A DNA stretch of 64,000 nucleotides from Ampullaceana balthica (lineage: Eukaryota; Mollusca; Gastropoda; Lymnaeidae): positions 2,628,001 through 2,692,000 of the forward strand of contig CALYLW010000012.1 in the NCBI GenBank assembly GCA_944989445.1. The letters run 5' to 3'. This document shows, one piece after another, positions 32,701-44,642 of this stretch (the stretch's first letter is position 1; every line of letters starts with the position of its first letter). The notes beneath the pieces are model-generated. The model ran no database searches and had not been told where the DNA came from. It saw nothing but the letters and a program-made list of their open reading frames with translations. The position numbers and the translations under genes are program-made.

Positions 32701-35700
32701 TGTACTCAAATCATCTTTTTTAAATTTTAATTTTCAGATGAACAATTCAACACTACATTTCTTTGGCTGATAAGCTTAGCTTTGTGTACCAGTAATGTCA
32801 TTATGTTTTATTTTAATTGAATGTGTTATAATGGATGCATATATATGTATGTGTGTATATAGTTTATATCTATTACTATTTTTATGTTAAGTATGATAAG
32901 CCTTTCTTGGGGTACTGCACTATATAAGGTCTCAAATTATTATTACTATAATTATTAGTATTTAAAATGATGAAATCGTTAAGTGAAACTTCCTTACCTT
33001 ATCTATGTCAACTGACCAGTCAGCCATATTCAAAGATTCCAGACTAGGTTCAGGGGTTTTTGAATGTTTATAAATTCGAATGTCTTTTCCTGTAAACATG
33101 GGAAAGTTGATGTAGCGATATCCTCTGACATCAGAGCCAAGTAATACTTCTCTCACATCCATTGGACGAACTGCTTCAATATCATCTATGGTTTTTTGAA
33201 GATACTGTTGTGTTTCCTGCCCAATAAAGAGAAAACCAACAAATTATTTCTGAAGATAACTTTGTAGTCTCAAACAGTTAAGTTAGATAATTTTTGTTAA
33301 AAATTTACTTAGAAAGTTAAACAAATAAAAGAATTAATCAACATACCATGCAAAAATCACAGTAGTTTTTTAAAATCCAGACTCTTTTCAGGTAAGTGAG
33401 TTCATGAAATTGTTTTTTTAACAGCGGGTTGCTCTTTCCTGTAAATATCAAAGTATATTTTTTTTAAAATAAAATAATTATTACCATTAATTAAATGCAT
33501 TTCTTATTTAACAATCTTGTTTTAAAAGACATACAAGAGAAAATCAATTGCTACTCTCAAAGCACTTTTAAAAAATAAATAAGAATGTAATTACCATAAA
33601 TAGAATTATCAAAACTTTCAATAAATCATTTAAAATAACTAATACAATAAAAGCTCCTTATTGTCAATTAATTAAAAATATAAAATTCCCAAATTGAAAC
33701 AACCACATCTGTTGCCGCAGATATTATTACGAATCTGAGTTCATATCAAAAGAAATCACAAAGTCATCAACCACCAAACCTAATGATGTAACAAATCTTC
33801 TAAAATGGATTACATAACTAGAAAGTCAATAAGTAACTTGCAGACAAACTAACAGTTGAGCATTAAAACTTTTATCATTGTATGGGAAGTAAACTAATCA
33901 ATGAGGGCAGTTGAAGCAAAAGTAGAACATTAACTTCATTGGGCTATTAGGTACAAGAGTTACTTCAAATCCCTGTCTGAACCCATGTCAACTGTTAAAC
34001 TGTTAAGTTGATTTAGACATTTTAATGCAATAAAAATTGGGCCTGAAAAACACTTAATAGAAATTAATTAGCTGTCAATGGGTTGATTCCCCACCCCCCG
34101 AAAAAAATAGGCTAGTTCCATATCAAACCAGTTCTTTTTTTGCTTATTTTTCTGCCGTGGTTTTATTTTTAAGTCTCAAAAACTAACAGCCTTATTATTC
34201 AATAATAAAGCTGCTGACAGTGAGGTTATAAAGGTGATAGTGACAATAAATATGACAGCTCAGTTGCAATAAAATCATAAATCCAGTCAGTCACAGGTTA
34301 TGATGTGAAAAAAGATATTGTAGACAAATTTCACTAATCCCTTGTCTACACCAGAAAAGAAAAGCAATCAAAATAAATCTCTAAGACATACCAAGCCATA
34401 CTTAACCATTTTTAGGATTTTGTTTATAATAATTTATATCAATACTTACCCATCATTTTGAAACCTCTTGAGTCTAGGCCAAGCTTGTAACAAGCCTTTA
34501 AGCAACGAAAAACAAATTTATTGAAAATTATAAAAATAATCAAATCATTAAAGAAATTTAAAATGGTTTGTATAATCACAATTGAATTAATGTCGATAAG
34601 CATAGGCTTACATTTAACTCTACTTGAAACATTTTAAGGTTTTTTCTAACATTCTAACATAAGTTTTTTAATTGACGGTAAAATGTTTTGAATAATCAAA
34701 GCAAAACAATATTTCAAACTATTTCAACAATTGCTTCTACCTGATCTCAAAAATGGTTTTGGATAAAACCTATTCTTAGATTATCAACTATGATGAATTA
34801 TTTTAAAAATTCACCTTAGCCTTAACAGTAAATTTAACTTTAGGAATCATTTGGCAAGCATCTATGACTAATAAATTTTAAAATTATTTTTAAATTTATG
34901 TTTTGGCTTGGATTGATTGAACCGACTACAATCAGATTAAAAGAGCAAGTATTTTACTCATTTAACCAACGGCCAGAATGTTTCAGAGAGAGAATTTTGT
35001 TTAAGTTAGTATATGTTTTTTTATATTTCAATGGGGAAAGCTCACAAACATCATGGCTGACACTTGCATCTACTAGGGAGTTGGTAGGTAGGTGAGCTTT
35101 CTTTTTATTTAAAAATTGTTTGCCTGGGTAAAGTGAGCTTTGAATGCCAAGTGTCAGCTCTAAAGCAAATCAGGAAGGAAGTTCAAGTTAGTTCACAAGA
35201 TTCCTAGCAGACAGATATATAACAAATTGAATAAAGGTAAAAAAACTGCTAAAAAAATATTAAAAACAATTTTTTGTTAAATGTAAATGATTACCTGAAT
35301 GTGATTCCCTTTCTTTTCTGCAAGTGTTTTATAAAAGAAATCCACTTTCATTGACAGTTTTGAGTTCCAAACTTGGTATGGCATGAAACTTTTCAAACTG
35401 AAAGCAAATTATTATTAAATGAAAAAATAAAATTATCTACAAATGATAATAAAAATATGATAACTTATAAGACACAGCCTGGGGCTGGGCTCACTCCTTT
35501 TCACATAAAAAAACTAATAAATAATATATATTCATATCATATTTGAATTTATTTTTTTTTAAACAAAACATTATGACTTTGATAGTAAACATAAGCTTCA
35601 TTTGATTAATTTGTCAGATGGTCGGTCCAGAAAATACAGTTTGAAAAGTTGTGTTTTCACTTATAAATAACTTTATAAATGTCTTAAATCAAGATTTTTT

Positions 35701-38700
35701 TAATCCAGACTTTGCATCATGTAAATAGATATTTATAATTAACCCACTGCACAATACACATAATTTTTTTTTAAAAATTGCTTTTCAAAAGCATTAAGTT
35801 ACACAAATTGTGCCTAAATAAAATTATTTTAAATTTATTTTTTATAAATAGATCATTAAAACTTCAATCGTATTATAAATATATTAATGCTTCTTTTTAA
35901 ATCAACATACAGTCGAAACCGGCTAAGTCGACGGCGTTGGGGTATGAAAAATGGCGTCGAGATAACCGATGATCGAGTTAAAACGAAAACCAATATGGAG
36001 GCAAAATATTAACATGTGCTTGAAATTTCTTTATGTACATGATTAATTAGTTAGCATTAATTAGTGATGGGACGATTAATCGGAATCGTATCGGAACCCT
36101 AATATTTCTTCACTCTTTCCTAAGGTTGTAACGACCGTTCGTTTTTAAGGACCGTTTAAAATTTAAATATAACCATAGTTACCACTCAGGAAAACGGGAA
36201 AAAGTAGGGAATTCTTTAAAAAAATTTCTCGGCCTTGAAAGTCGGGAAAAGTTATGACTAATCGGGAATTTTTATATATACAGTCGAACCCACTTAACGC
36301 GAGCTCGGTTAACTCGCCCACCCCATTATGTCGACGTTTTTTATTGGAACCGCCAAATTCTCTCTTTGTCTTAGCATTTTCTCGTCGTTTAATTCGATTT
36401 TTTTAAGTCGCCAAAACCTCATAACACGAGCACAAAAAAGGGTCAAATTTGCCACTTAACGTTGGTTATCTCGATCCCCATGACCAATCGCCAGCTTTTG
36501 AAAATGTTAGCTATGATTTTTTTATAACCAAGGGAAGGGACCAATTTTCTGCCTCGCCAGGGTCTGCTGGTGACGTCACAGCCCACTTGCTTTTAGCTCT
36601 CAGCGCTGTGTTGCTTCTGGTACTATGCCAATCACCAGCTTTTGTTCTTCTTAGTTATTTTATAACCAACAAGGCCACGCAAAAAGTTTCAGCCTGCAAG
36701 GTGTGCTGGTGACATCACAGCCCGCTTGCGTTCAGATACTTTTCAGAGCTGTGTCAGAGTGAAATGACTCGCGAATTTTGTGTTTGAAATGTTGGAGAAT
36801 ATAATAAAAGTTTGCATCGATAATCGACGTTGGTTTTTATTTTAAATTTGTAAATTTCTGCTGTTAGTTTGTGCACATATACCTTTTATTGTTAGCAAAC
36901 ATGTATGTACATTTTTATAGCATGCCGATAGCTTCATCAAACAAATAACGGCAAAAAAACAGACAGTTTACCCACCCCCACTCTAATTCCATTGTAAGCT
37001 GAGGGGATCGTATGGAATAACAAAATGTACCGTGTGCAGACTTGTTGTCATTGGCAACCATTCATCCTTCAACCTCATTTTGACTCTATTACTATTACTA
37101 CTGCTTTGTTCTAATTGTTTCATTCATAAGAAGTGGCCATGTGCAAAAGCCATTTAACTATTGGTTAGAATTAATTAAAATGTATCAAAGTTGAAGGTTC
37201 AAAAGGAGTTCCTAATTACTAATTTATTTTTGTACACTTTTATAGAGAAGAGTTCGCTTTGTTATGAGTCATATATAGGTCATGATAAACAAATAACGGC
37301 AACGCCTTTGTGTAAAAAAAAACTCGATAATCATGTGCATGTACATTCTCATTTATTAACGCTAGTGATGGGACGAAAAATCATAGGGTGCTTACTGTAA
37401 ACAAGGCTCCCCAGATTTTAAAATATATAATATAACAGACTACAGACAGTTTACCCACCCCCACTCTCAATCTCCCACACCATTGTTTTTGGTTAGTCCG
37501 ATTAGCACTCAAGTTTAAAAACCGAAGACCAAAGGAATACTGAGTCCATTGTAAGCTGAGGGGGGGGGTTTGGTTGTGTATTTGTGTAGGAAAGTCACCA
37601 GCGGACCCTGCGAGCGCACGAGGTGTGTCGGGCAGGACTAGATGAATTCCTTATATATGTAGTTATGTACTAGGGGAAAAAAACTGCTCTAACGCAAAAA
37701 AGGGTTATATTTAAAGGGTTGTTCGATAGTCGTAACTACGGTAAACACTAGTCCTAGCGTAATAGTAATACTAGTCAATTATTAACAAATATATTTATTT
37801 GAATATTGATTGTTTTCCTTGGTCCTTATACAAATAAATGCCTTGGTATTTATTAGTAATAAATTTACACTAAGATTATGACTTTAATTATAATTACATC
37901 ATTAGTATTAGTAGTAAATAGCATGAAATAATAAAGTTCAAGAACGAAAGAGCAAACGAACTAGAACTAGCATAATATAATATATCACATAATTTAACAT
38001 TATATTGATATTTCTTATATTCCGATACGATTCTGATTAATCGTCCCATCACTAATTAACGCACAACACGTATATAAAGAAATTTCAAGCGCTTGTTAAT
38101 ATTTTGCCGCCATATTGGTTTTCGTTTTAACTCGATCATCGGTTATCTCGATGCCATTTTTCATACCCCAACGCCGTCGACTTAACCGGTTTCGACTGTA
38201 ATAATATAACATGCACTGCGAAATAATGACAGATTAAAGACCGCTAACGCGATTTACGGGCACCTCGGGTGAATACATCTAATTCACACATGGATTGAAA
38301 GTGAAAGAAGATAATAACATCCTGTAATTTTAATTGAAATCTCGTAGAATTACACAATAGCCGGAAGTCTCGAAGAAAGCGAGATGTCAACACTGTTTTG
38401 AACTAAAAATGCATTGCTAGGCGAACCGACGAGGATCGAGCTAACCAACGTTAAGTTGCAAATTTTGCCCTCTTTTGTGCTCGAGGTATTAGGTTTCGGC
38501 GACTTAGAAAAATCGAATTAGCCGATGAGAAAATGCTAAGACAAAGAGAAAATTTGGCTGTTCCAATAAAAAAAATCGAGTTAGTGGGGTGGTCGAGCTA
38601 AAATGTACACATTTTACAAAATTTATACTAATTTTATTGCTCATTTTAAATATGACTTAATTTTAAATACCTTTTCCGTTGATGAGGCGTAGAGAGTAAA

Positions 38701-41700
38701 CAGGTCATAAGCCGTCTAAAATCTGAGCACTCTCTTGGCATTGCAATGCCTCTTTCTAACTGGTATTGTGTTATTTCTTCTTCTAGCCCAAGACTTTCCA
38801 TACATAGGTAGACAAACAACCCGATTTGAGGGAGCTGCAAAAATTATTTATTAAAAATATCATTTAGTACTTATTAAATTTTTAAGCAGAAATTTAAACC
38901 TTTAATTCTCTTTACCCTGAAGAGTTATTAATGAAACGAGAAATGAAAGCATTGATTATAATTGTTAAATGAAAGTTCAAGCAGTGCCAGATTAAAAATT
39001 AACCAATGTGTTAAATGGAGCGATTCATCCTGGAATAACATTAAGACAAAGTGTGACATGATCAAATTGACTAATTTGTGGCATTGCATTCAGAATAAAC
39101 ATAATTTAATCCTTATCAAAACAAAATGAATGCATGTAATTAATGCCTAAAATTTAAAAAAAAACTCCAGTGAATCTTGCCTAATACTCACTTCCCACAT
39201 AGTTTTTATTTGTTTTTTCACATCTGGTCCAAGCATTTTGTCCTCCCAATCTTGTAATTCTTGTTGTTTAGCTTGCTCCATTGCTTTCCTGTCCTCAACT
39301 TTCTGACGGCGATCTACTTTCTCTTGCATTTCTCTGTCTCTACGGAGCTGGGAAAGCAATTGCTGAGATGGGTCATCGGATGAGACATTTGGATTTTTTA
39401 TTCTTCGCCTCAAACCAGCTATATGTAATAGGAAACAAAAATTTTAAATGGACTTGGTAAAATCAAATTATAAATTTGAATATAAACACAAATAATTTAA
39501 CTTATTCTCTGTAAAGATTTTAAAAATATAATTACAGTAGAACCCAGTTAAGTCGACGGCCTTGAGATATGCCAAATGGTGCCGAGATAACCGATGATTG
39601 AGTTAAACGAAAACCAATATGGCGGCAACATATTAAAATGTGCTTGAAATTTCTTTATGTACATGATAAGGTTGTTAACGGTTAACCGGTTAGTCGTAAC
39701 TTCTGTATAAACTTATAACGTGGAGTTAATATTTTGTTGTGTTACGGCAGAATACCAGAACCAATACGCGAGCGACCATGACAACGTGACATCAAAGCGT
39801 TTTCTTACTATTCCAGTCTATAAATAATATACACGTCATCACTATTAGTTTAGTTCGCCTATGGCTGAGGAAAGTTGTTTTTTTTTAAATTTTACTTTGC
39901 TTAGTTGTTGAGGCACTGTACGAGAGCTAACACACAGTGCGCGTATGATATGAACAACGGTCAAAGTCAAGGCCGCGACTGTTATTGTTACTATTTATAT
40001 TACGAAAGTCATTAGAAAGACGTAGCAAAGATACTGGGCGATTAATTGGTCCTCAAATTTGAGTTCAGTCTTTTAGTGACAGTTTTACTGCAAGTAAAAG
40101 CCATTTGACATAAGATTACCACATTAATATTAAAACTGATATTTGCTTTAAAAAATGCGTATGACTAGTGAACTTTTTTTTTGTGTGTTTTTTTTTAACT
40201 CTCTTAGTTGACGAAGCATAGTATGAGAACTAACACACAGTGCGGCAATGTTAAAATGTGAACAACGTTAAAGCTGAGTGAACTGTTATTGAACTATCAA
40301 TTTTATTGGTTAGCTAGCATAAGCGTAACCAATCGTAAAATTTTCTATAAGACGCGCGCGAAAATACGGTAGTGAGATGGTGAGTGGCATCGATAACTAA
40401 CATTTTCAAAAGCTGGCGATTGGCATAGTACCAGAAGTAAGTTAGTAACACAGCGCTGAGAGCTGAACGCAAGCGGGTTGTGATATCACCAGCACACCTG
40501 GCGAGGCAGAAATTTGATGCCTTCCCTTGGTTATAAAAACTCATAACTAACATTTTCAAAAGCTGGCGATTGGTCATGGGGATCGAGATAACCAACGGTA
40601 AGTGGCAAATTTGGCCCTCTTTTGTGCGAGTGTTATTAGGGTTTGGCGACTTAAAAGAATCGAATTAACTGATGAGAAAATGCTAAGACAAAGAGAGAAT
40701 TTGGAGGTTCCAATAAAAAATGTCGACTTAATAGGGTCCCCGAGTTAACTCTTTCCCTGCCAATCGCCGATATCAGCGATCTCAACTGATCACGTTTGTG
40801 CCAATCGCCGATATATCGGCAAATTGAGTATTTCAGTTTATTTTGTTGCTTAGAGTGTCCCATTAGACTTTTTAAGGTTACAAATGAGAGGTAACTCTTT
40901 TCTACTTCCTTTCTGTTTAGAAATAGCATGTGTTTACATTCAATAGTGTTAAAATTAGCAACCATTTTCGATTTATTTTGTAAACAAAGATATGACCACG
41001 CCTACTCAACGAACATAGTGATTTATTATAGTATTTATTGCTATCTTATTAAATTTAAATGTGAATTATTGATGCAGAAACATTTGGAAACAATAATAAA
41101 ATATTAGTTTTGGGATTTATTTAAGATTTTCATCCTTATGATACGGCATTAGATGGAAAAAGAGCAGTGGTGACAGTTGGGTTTCTATATAATGAAATAA
41201 TAGAAAAAACGTTTTCTGCCATGGACATCATCAATATAAAAATTATTTTAACTTTAAAACTACATGGAATATTTTCAAAATTTAAAAAGCATTTATTTCA
41301 TAAATGGAATTTATATTGTAATAATTAAAGGAGAAAAGGATTACAGCTATGCAGACTTTCTTTTAGTTGGGTAAGTTCAGATTTTTAACAAAGAAAATTT
41401 AACACACAAAAATTAATCACAAAAAATTAACATGAAAATTATTTTTTGTTTGATAATATTTTATTTGCCTCTACATAATTGTATTCTCTATTCAATTTCC
41501 TTTCTTTTGATATAAGATACATCAATGGTGCTTTAGACATTTATTAAAATTTTTTAGGATAGTTAAAATCACCCTTAAAAAATTATAAAACTAAAAAAAT
41601 GATCTGGCACGAACGAGTAAAACCCACTGAAACCCCACTGGCATGGAAAGAGTTAACCGAGCTCGAGTTAAGTGGTTTATACTTTATTATATATATTCAA

Positions 41701-43408
41701 TGGATATGATTGTTTAAATTATTTTTCAAAATTTATTATATTTACTAATATGTAATCATAAAAATATACCATGACTTGTGTAAATTGTAAATAATTTTAA
41801 TTAAAACTATAAATACATTTTTACATCCTATTGCAATATACCTACTACATACCTGTAGTAAGAAGCTCATCTTCAGAATTCACTGTTACAGAACACAAAA
41901 TCTTATCTCGCAAATCTCTGAACAAAAAGGAAAAGTTTTTAAATTGCTATGTTTATTTACAAAGATGGAATATTGTTTACAACCCAACATTTATATTCCA
42001 TAATCTGAAATAAGCAACAATAATTTAAGCTTTTAATGCAAACTTTCATAAATACCTTGACAATAAAGCAACTTTTTGTTTCATCATTGTTTCTAGTTTT
42101 TGGGCTTTTTTAGACACAAAATTGTCCGGTCCATTAAACCTATAGCAGTTTTCAATCATCAATCGAAAGTCAGACATAAAATCTGTCAAATCTTTATACT
42201 TAAGATTTTCAAACTTTTCTTTCACTGCAATATGAAAAAAGAATATACATGATTATGAACTTATTAAAAAATGTCATCGATGTGGATGATTTTCTAAAAT
42301 ATTTCTAACTTAGTGTAAAATTTAGTCTTAGATGTTTTTTAAAATAAGAAATTTAGAGATGTCTTGAAATATAATCACACCTGCCCCCATTTAGTATAAC
42401 AGCTCTCATTTTTTTAAAATACAACATATGCTAGTTTTTGACAAACAAAAATTATTTAAATATTATTTTTTAAAACAGTTCATAATCAAATACAATCCCA
42501 AAACTAAAGAGTCAAAGGCTTTACTTAAGTTTAAATAGTTTTTAGTCCTGAACTGTTTTTAAAACTATGTGCAACAATACCATTAATCCATTAGCTAAAT
42601 CATTATTCCTGTAATAGATAATGATAAGGTAAAGTCATCTAGCATATTTTTGGACAAACTACCCAGTCTACAGTGCATATTCATTCAACTGATTATTATG
42701 CTTTAGAAAGACAAGACAAAGACATAATGACATAATAATAATAATATTTATAGAAAATAATAAACATAGTTAATGATTAAAATAAAACAAAGAGGGGATA
42801 AATATCTTACTTTTAAACATCCACATAGGTTCTTTGATTTTTTCATAGTATTTTGAAGTTTCAGGATAGCTGTCATCTACAGGGTAAAGAAAAAGCTTGT
42901 TGACACATCTGTTGCTGGCACTCATCATGTTACTCAAGATTCTGTAGCCAACTTGAAGTTCATAACTCAATGTTTCAACATTGAATTTCTCATTTCCTTT
43001 AGCATCTTCCGAATCCATCTGAAAGTAATCTGTTTCTGCCACTTCTTCTTGATATCCCGTGTGATGCAAGTTGCTAAAATTGCTATTGTCTTGTTCAGTT
43101 TCATTTATATTTACAGAATTATTGTTATCTGATGTAGTTACGGTCTCAGCTACTTCATAATCTTCATACACAAGGCCTTCAACATCTTCGTCAGTTATCG
43201 TGCAGTCTTCGATGACCCCCGCCCTCAGGTTTTCCATGTGCTCTGGCCCGGCCCCAGTAATATTAGCCCGTTCATTGTTTACACTCGTCACACCATCAAC
43301 ACGGCAGTTCCCTGACCATTCAGATAGATCACCCTCGCTTTCTAAAGTTTCATTCAAGTGTTTAGTTGAATTACCTAACTCTTCAGTGCAAAAATCTTGT
43401 GTTTCCAT
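21565..43408 (-). CDS. BRD10: BRD10/KIAA2026 bromodomain protein (14 coding exons, 2,761 aa)
   Basis: Coding exons in transcript order: 43408-42811, 42224-42056, 41917-41853, 39418-39192, 38834-38671, 35397-35295, 34495-34450, 33438-33347, 33216-32998, 32299-32195, 31896-30814, 27645-27541, 27365-27201, 26709-21565. All introns are GT-AG and phases agree, giving 8,286 nt. A bromodomain spans residues about 150-255 (FLYPVDDSYPETSKYYEKIK, then DFRLMIENCYRFNGPD with the acetyl-lysine Asn region), the pattern of vertebrate KIAA2026/BRD10. Conserved blocks follow: PHQRKR, PYQVWNSKL, FHELTYLKRVWILKNYCDFC, EVLLGSDVRGYRYINFP. Then come basic nuclear signals, an acidic Lys-rich region and a long Ser/Thr/Gln-rich tail. 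Likely a nuclear chromatin reader; its precise function is poorly known even in vertebrates. It is longer than the human protein (about 2,100 aa as I recall). Confidence 0.92.
28213..28850 (-). pseudogene. diverged LINE 3' fragment in BRD10 intron
   Basis: The - strand encodes NTFLVPFARTKAYKSSSFQS and NSLSTFKTFF, matching the C-terminus of the 7830-9076 LINE (NTFLIPYARTNTYKFSFFPS, NTLSTFKSLI). Further up, pieces matching ASSVWDPSTKEN and GFIKRNF are recognisable around 28620-28750. Much more diverged than the other copies, with indels throughout. It lies in the intron between BRD10 exons 11 and 12. Confidence 0.7.
28851..30245. other. BRD10 intron sequence, possible eroded element
   Basis: Contains a more G/C-rich patch near 29210-29300 (GTGATTATTCGCACGG, ATTATCCGCACGGG) and TGTGCGGATAAC near 29988, TTTATCTGCACAGG near 30100, which could be the two ends of an old element. 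The rest is AT-rich with nothing recognised. Confidence 0.3.
30246..30561. repeat. tandem array of near-perfect hairpins (2.3 units of about 137 bp)
   Basis: Each unit is a foldback: an arm of about 55 bp (from AGGAGAAAATTCAAATTT to TTTGATCAGTAAAAC), a loop of about 18 bp (ATTGGCATGTATGCCTTT), and the inverse arm (GTTTACTGATCAAAAGATGC through GAATTTTCTCTTAATTTTGA). Unit 1 is 30246-30373, unit 2 about 30382-30512, and a third left arm runs 30519-30561. Arms differ at few positions. It is in the intron between BRD10 exons 11 and 12. Confidence 0.9.
30814..31896 (-). CDS. BRD10: BRD10 coding exon 11: nuclear-signal and SUMO-motif-rich region
   Basis: 361 codons (residues 597-957), phase 0 on both sides. 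It contains basic clusters KKRKRTNLFTGKRKRLK (nuclear import signal type) and at least nine psi-K-x-E sequences (VKTE, VKKE, VKME, VKDE, IKNE) in the last 130 residues, then an acidic end (DDEDSDEDE). It ends GAG before GTAAGT. The open frame carries on past both splice sites but those extensions are intronic. Confidence 0.9.
32900..32965 (+). repeat. LINE/SINE-type 3' tail remnant (CTATATAAG plus ATT run)
   Basis: TTGGGGTACTGCACTATATAAGG followed by an ATTATT-rich tail resembles the widespread CR1/L2-type 3' end GCGCTATATAAAT plus microsatellite. A similar string lies at 60405-60445. Intronic in BRD10. No body is recognisable. Confidence 0.4.
33439..34449 (-). other. BRD10 intron between exons 7 and 8
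   Basis: About 1 kb of AT-rich intron. No repeat or reading frame recognised. Confidence 0.5.
36063..38058. repeat. inverse 35-bp pair AGTGATGGGACGATTAATC
   Basis: AGTGATGGGACGATTAATCGG plus AATCGTATCGGAA at 36063 is matched in inverse orientation at 38024-38058, and a further right-end copy is at about 10330-10370. It may mark the ends of a separate element or simply be part of the B-end. The 36063 and 38058 copies lie in two different elements, so I treat this as shared family sequence. Confidence 0.4.
36282..38196. mobile_element. nested TA-flanked element (A-end left, B-end right)
   Basis: CAGTCGAACCCACTTAACGC at 36282, preceded by TA, and the inverse of CAGTCGAAACCGGTTAAG ending at 38196, followed by TA. 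The B-end here (38059-38196) is almost identical, inverted, to the outer element's B-end (35912-36062) over about 140 bp. Internally, blocks with ACAGCCC(A/G)CTTGC and GCGCTGTG occur twice (about 36570-36650 and 36710-36760). Confidence 0.6.
39535..41676. mobile_element. TA-target element (B-end left, A-end right) in BRD10 intron 3
   Basis: The left end is CAGTAGAACCCAGTTAAGTC preceded by TA; the right end is CGAGCTCGAGTTAAGTGG around 41660-41675, where the final CGACTG is eroded. Internal blocks (AACCAATATGGCGGCAACAT, ATAATATACACGTCATCACT) match the other family members. It is interrupted by the piggyBac-like element at 40749-41652. Confidence 0.6.
40749..41652. mobile_element. piggyBac-like non-autonomous element in a TTAA site
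   Basis: A 904-bp element has ends CTCTTTCCCTGCCAAT and, inverse, CTCTTTCCATGCCAGT (14 of 16 match), and is flanked on both sides by TTAA (40745-40748 and 41653-41656), the target that piggyBac transposases duplicate. A subterminal repeat GCCAATCGCCGATAT occurs twice (about 40758 and 40799). Removing the element and one TTAA restores CCCCGAGTTAACCGAGCTCG, the expected A-end of the host element. No transposase gene inside. Confidence 0.85.
42056..42224 (-). CDS. BRD10: BRD10 coding exon 2: second half of bromodomain
   Basis: Residues about 200-256: KEKFENLKYKDLTDFMSDF, then RLMIENCYRFNGPDNFVSKK, then AQKLETMMKQKVALLS. The NCYRFNGPD segment carries the conserved Asn region that contacts acetyl-lysine in bromodomains. 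The acceptor is TTGCAG and the donor GTATTT. Too short and split to stand out by frame length alone. Confidence 0.92.
42811..43408 (-). CDS. BRD10: BRD10 coding exon 1: acidic N-terminus and first half of bromodomain
   Basis: Starts at ATG 43408-43406 (METQDF) and ends in phase 1 before GTAAGA. Residues 1-150 are acidic and low in complexity; residues 150-199 start the bromodomain (ELQVGYRIL, MSASNR, FLYPVDDSYPE, KIKEPMWMFK). The intron splits the codon for Met200 in the bromodomain, whose second half is exon 2. Confidence 0.92.
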
Positions 43409-44540
43409 TTTTAAAGTATTTGCTTAGTTTATATAACATTCAACGATTTCATGGATTTAATTCAGGTTAGCACTTTTGTCCCATGTATAAATTAAATGTC
43501 ACAAGTCATAATATACATTTTACATATCTGGTCATTACTTTTATTTTTATTATTTATATAAAACACGATATGGGCCCGACTTGTTTTAAGGACAAAAGCA
43601 AGCACTTTTAAGTGAGATAACCAGAAACCCCTCTTCGAATCAGAAAAAAAAATACAGACCAATTTGATCACATAAGACCTTCCATTTCAACTACGATAAT
43701 TTTAATATAAATCTCACTGTCATCTCGTCTGGTCTGTACGCATACAATGTTCTTGCATTTCTTCAGGAATCGCAAACACACACGATTTCCAAAACATCTT
43801 TCCACCTGTAAAAAGATTCTGCCTAAAAGAATTGTGGGATCGCAAAAAAATACGCGTAGTACTGTGGTCAGTTTGAGTTTATCATTTAATTATCTCAAAA
43901 TATATAATATAATACAAATAAAAAAATAATGAGCTTACAGAGATATCAACTATTTAAAAATGTGATAGATTTTTTATTAAGTGTTTTTATTTTTTTATAT
44001 TAAGCATGTTCTATTTACATTATTTTATTGCGTAGTCAAATATGTAAATTTGACGTTCTTCGTTTAACCTCGTTTTGATGCTGATGCCCTATTTTTTTCA
44101 TTTAATTTACATATTCCTAATCTTTGGCATTATTGTTACATTTCAATTTTTATTACATATGTTCCAAAAATGTATTTTTATCAATCATTATAATAACTGG
44201 AAACTAACTATGCATAATAACTGTCACGATTATTATTTTTTCACACTATGAGCATTTTACTTGTACACGCGTCTTCTAGTTGACCCAGTTTATAACGATT
44301 ACCAACGCAAAGCAAGGAAATTAAGGAAACCTCCCATAATTTAAACACTCTCCTCCCCCTGAAACTGAACAAGTTTCGGTTGAAAAAAAAAGTGTGTGGT
44401 CGTGGTAGGGATGGAATGATCGCCTATTTTATTGTAATTGTATTTTGTTAAATTTATTTTGTTAAATTTATGTATACGATATATGTTCTCCGATTTTAAA
44501 AAAAAGTATATTAACCGAAAAAACAACATTTAATTAACAT
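43409..44540. promoter_or_regulatory. BRD10 upstream region, 5' UTR and promoter presumed
   Basis: Directly upstream of the BRD10 start codon. AT-rich, no CpG-rich island or clear TATA box could be recognised, and no other gene is seen. The assignment follows only from position. Confidence 0.3.
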
Positions 44541-44642
44541 TTTTATCTTATCTGTTTACAGACGCTCCTTCTATACAGAAGATTATTGCGTCCTACGCTT
44601 ATCTATGGTTTGTGTTTAGTCCTGCATTTTTATTAGAGATTT
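44541..44642 (-). mobile_element. LINE 3' tail only, severely truncated copy
   Basis: ATCTTATCTGTTTACAGACG, CTCCTTCTATACAGAAG and GTCCTACGCTTATCTATGG match the 3' untranslated tail of the LINE at 9000-9076 in inverse orientation. Only about 100 bp were inserted. This shows how strongly the family truncates at its 5' end. Confidence 0.85.

Larger units (their letters stand above)
35912..38605. mobile_element. TA-target TIR element (B-end left, truncated A-end right) with nested copy
   Basis: The left end CAGTCGAAACCGGCTAAG (B-end) starts at 35912. The right part 38205-38605 matches the A-end half of the 7268 element (AATATAACATGCACTGC, CACCTCGGGTGAATACA, then AGTTAGTGGGGTGGTCGAGC) but lacks the last 30 bp or so. 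A second element (36282-38196) is inserted inside. The right edge is only about 65 bp from the donor site of BRD10 exon 5. No transposase visible. Confidence 0.6.
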
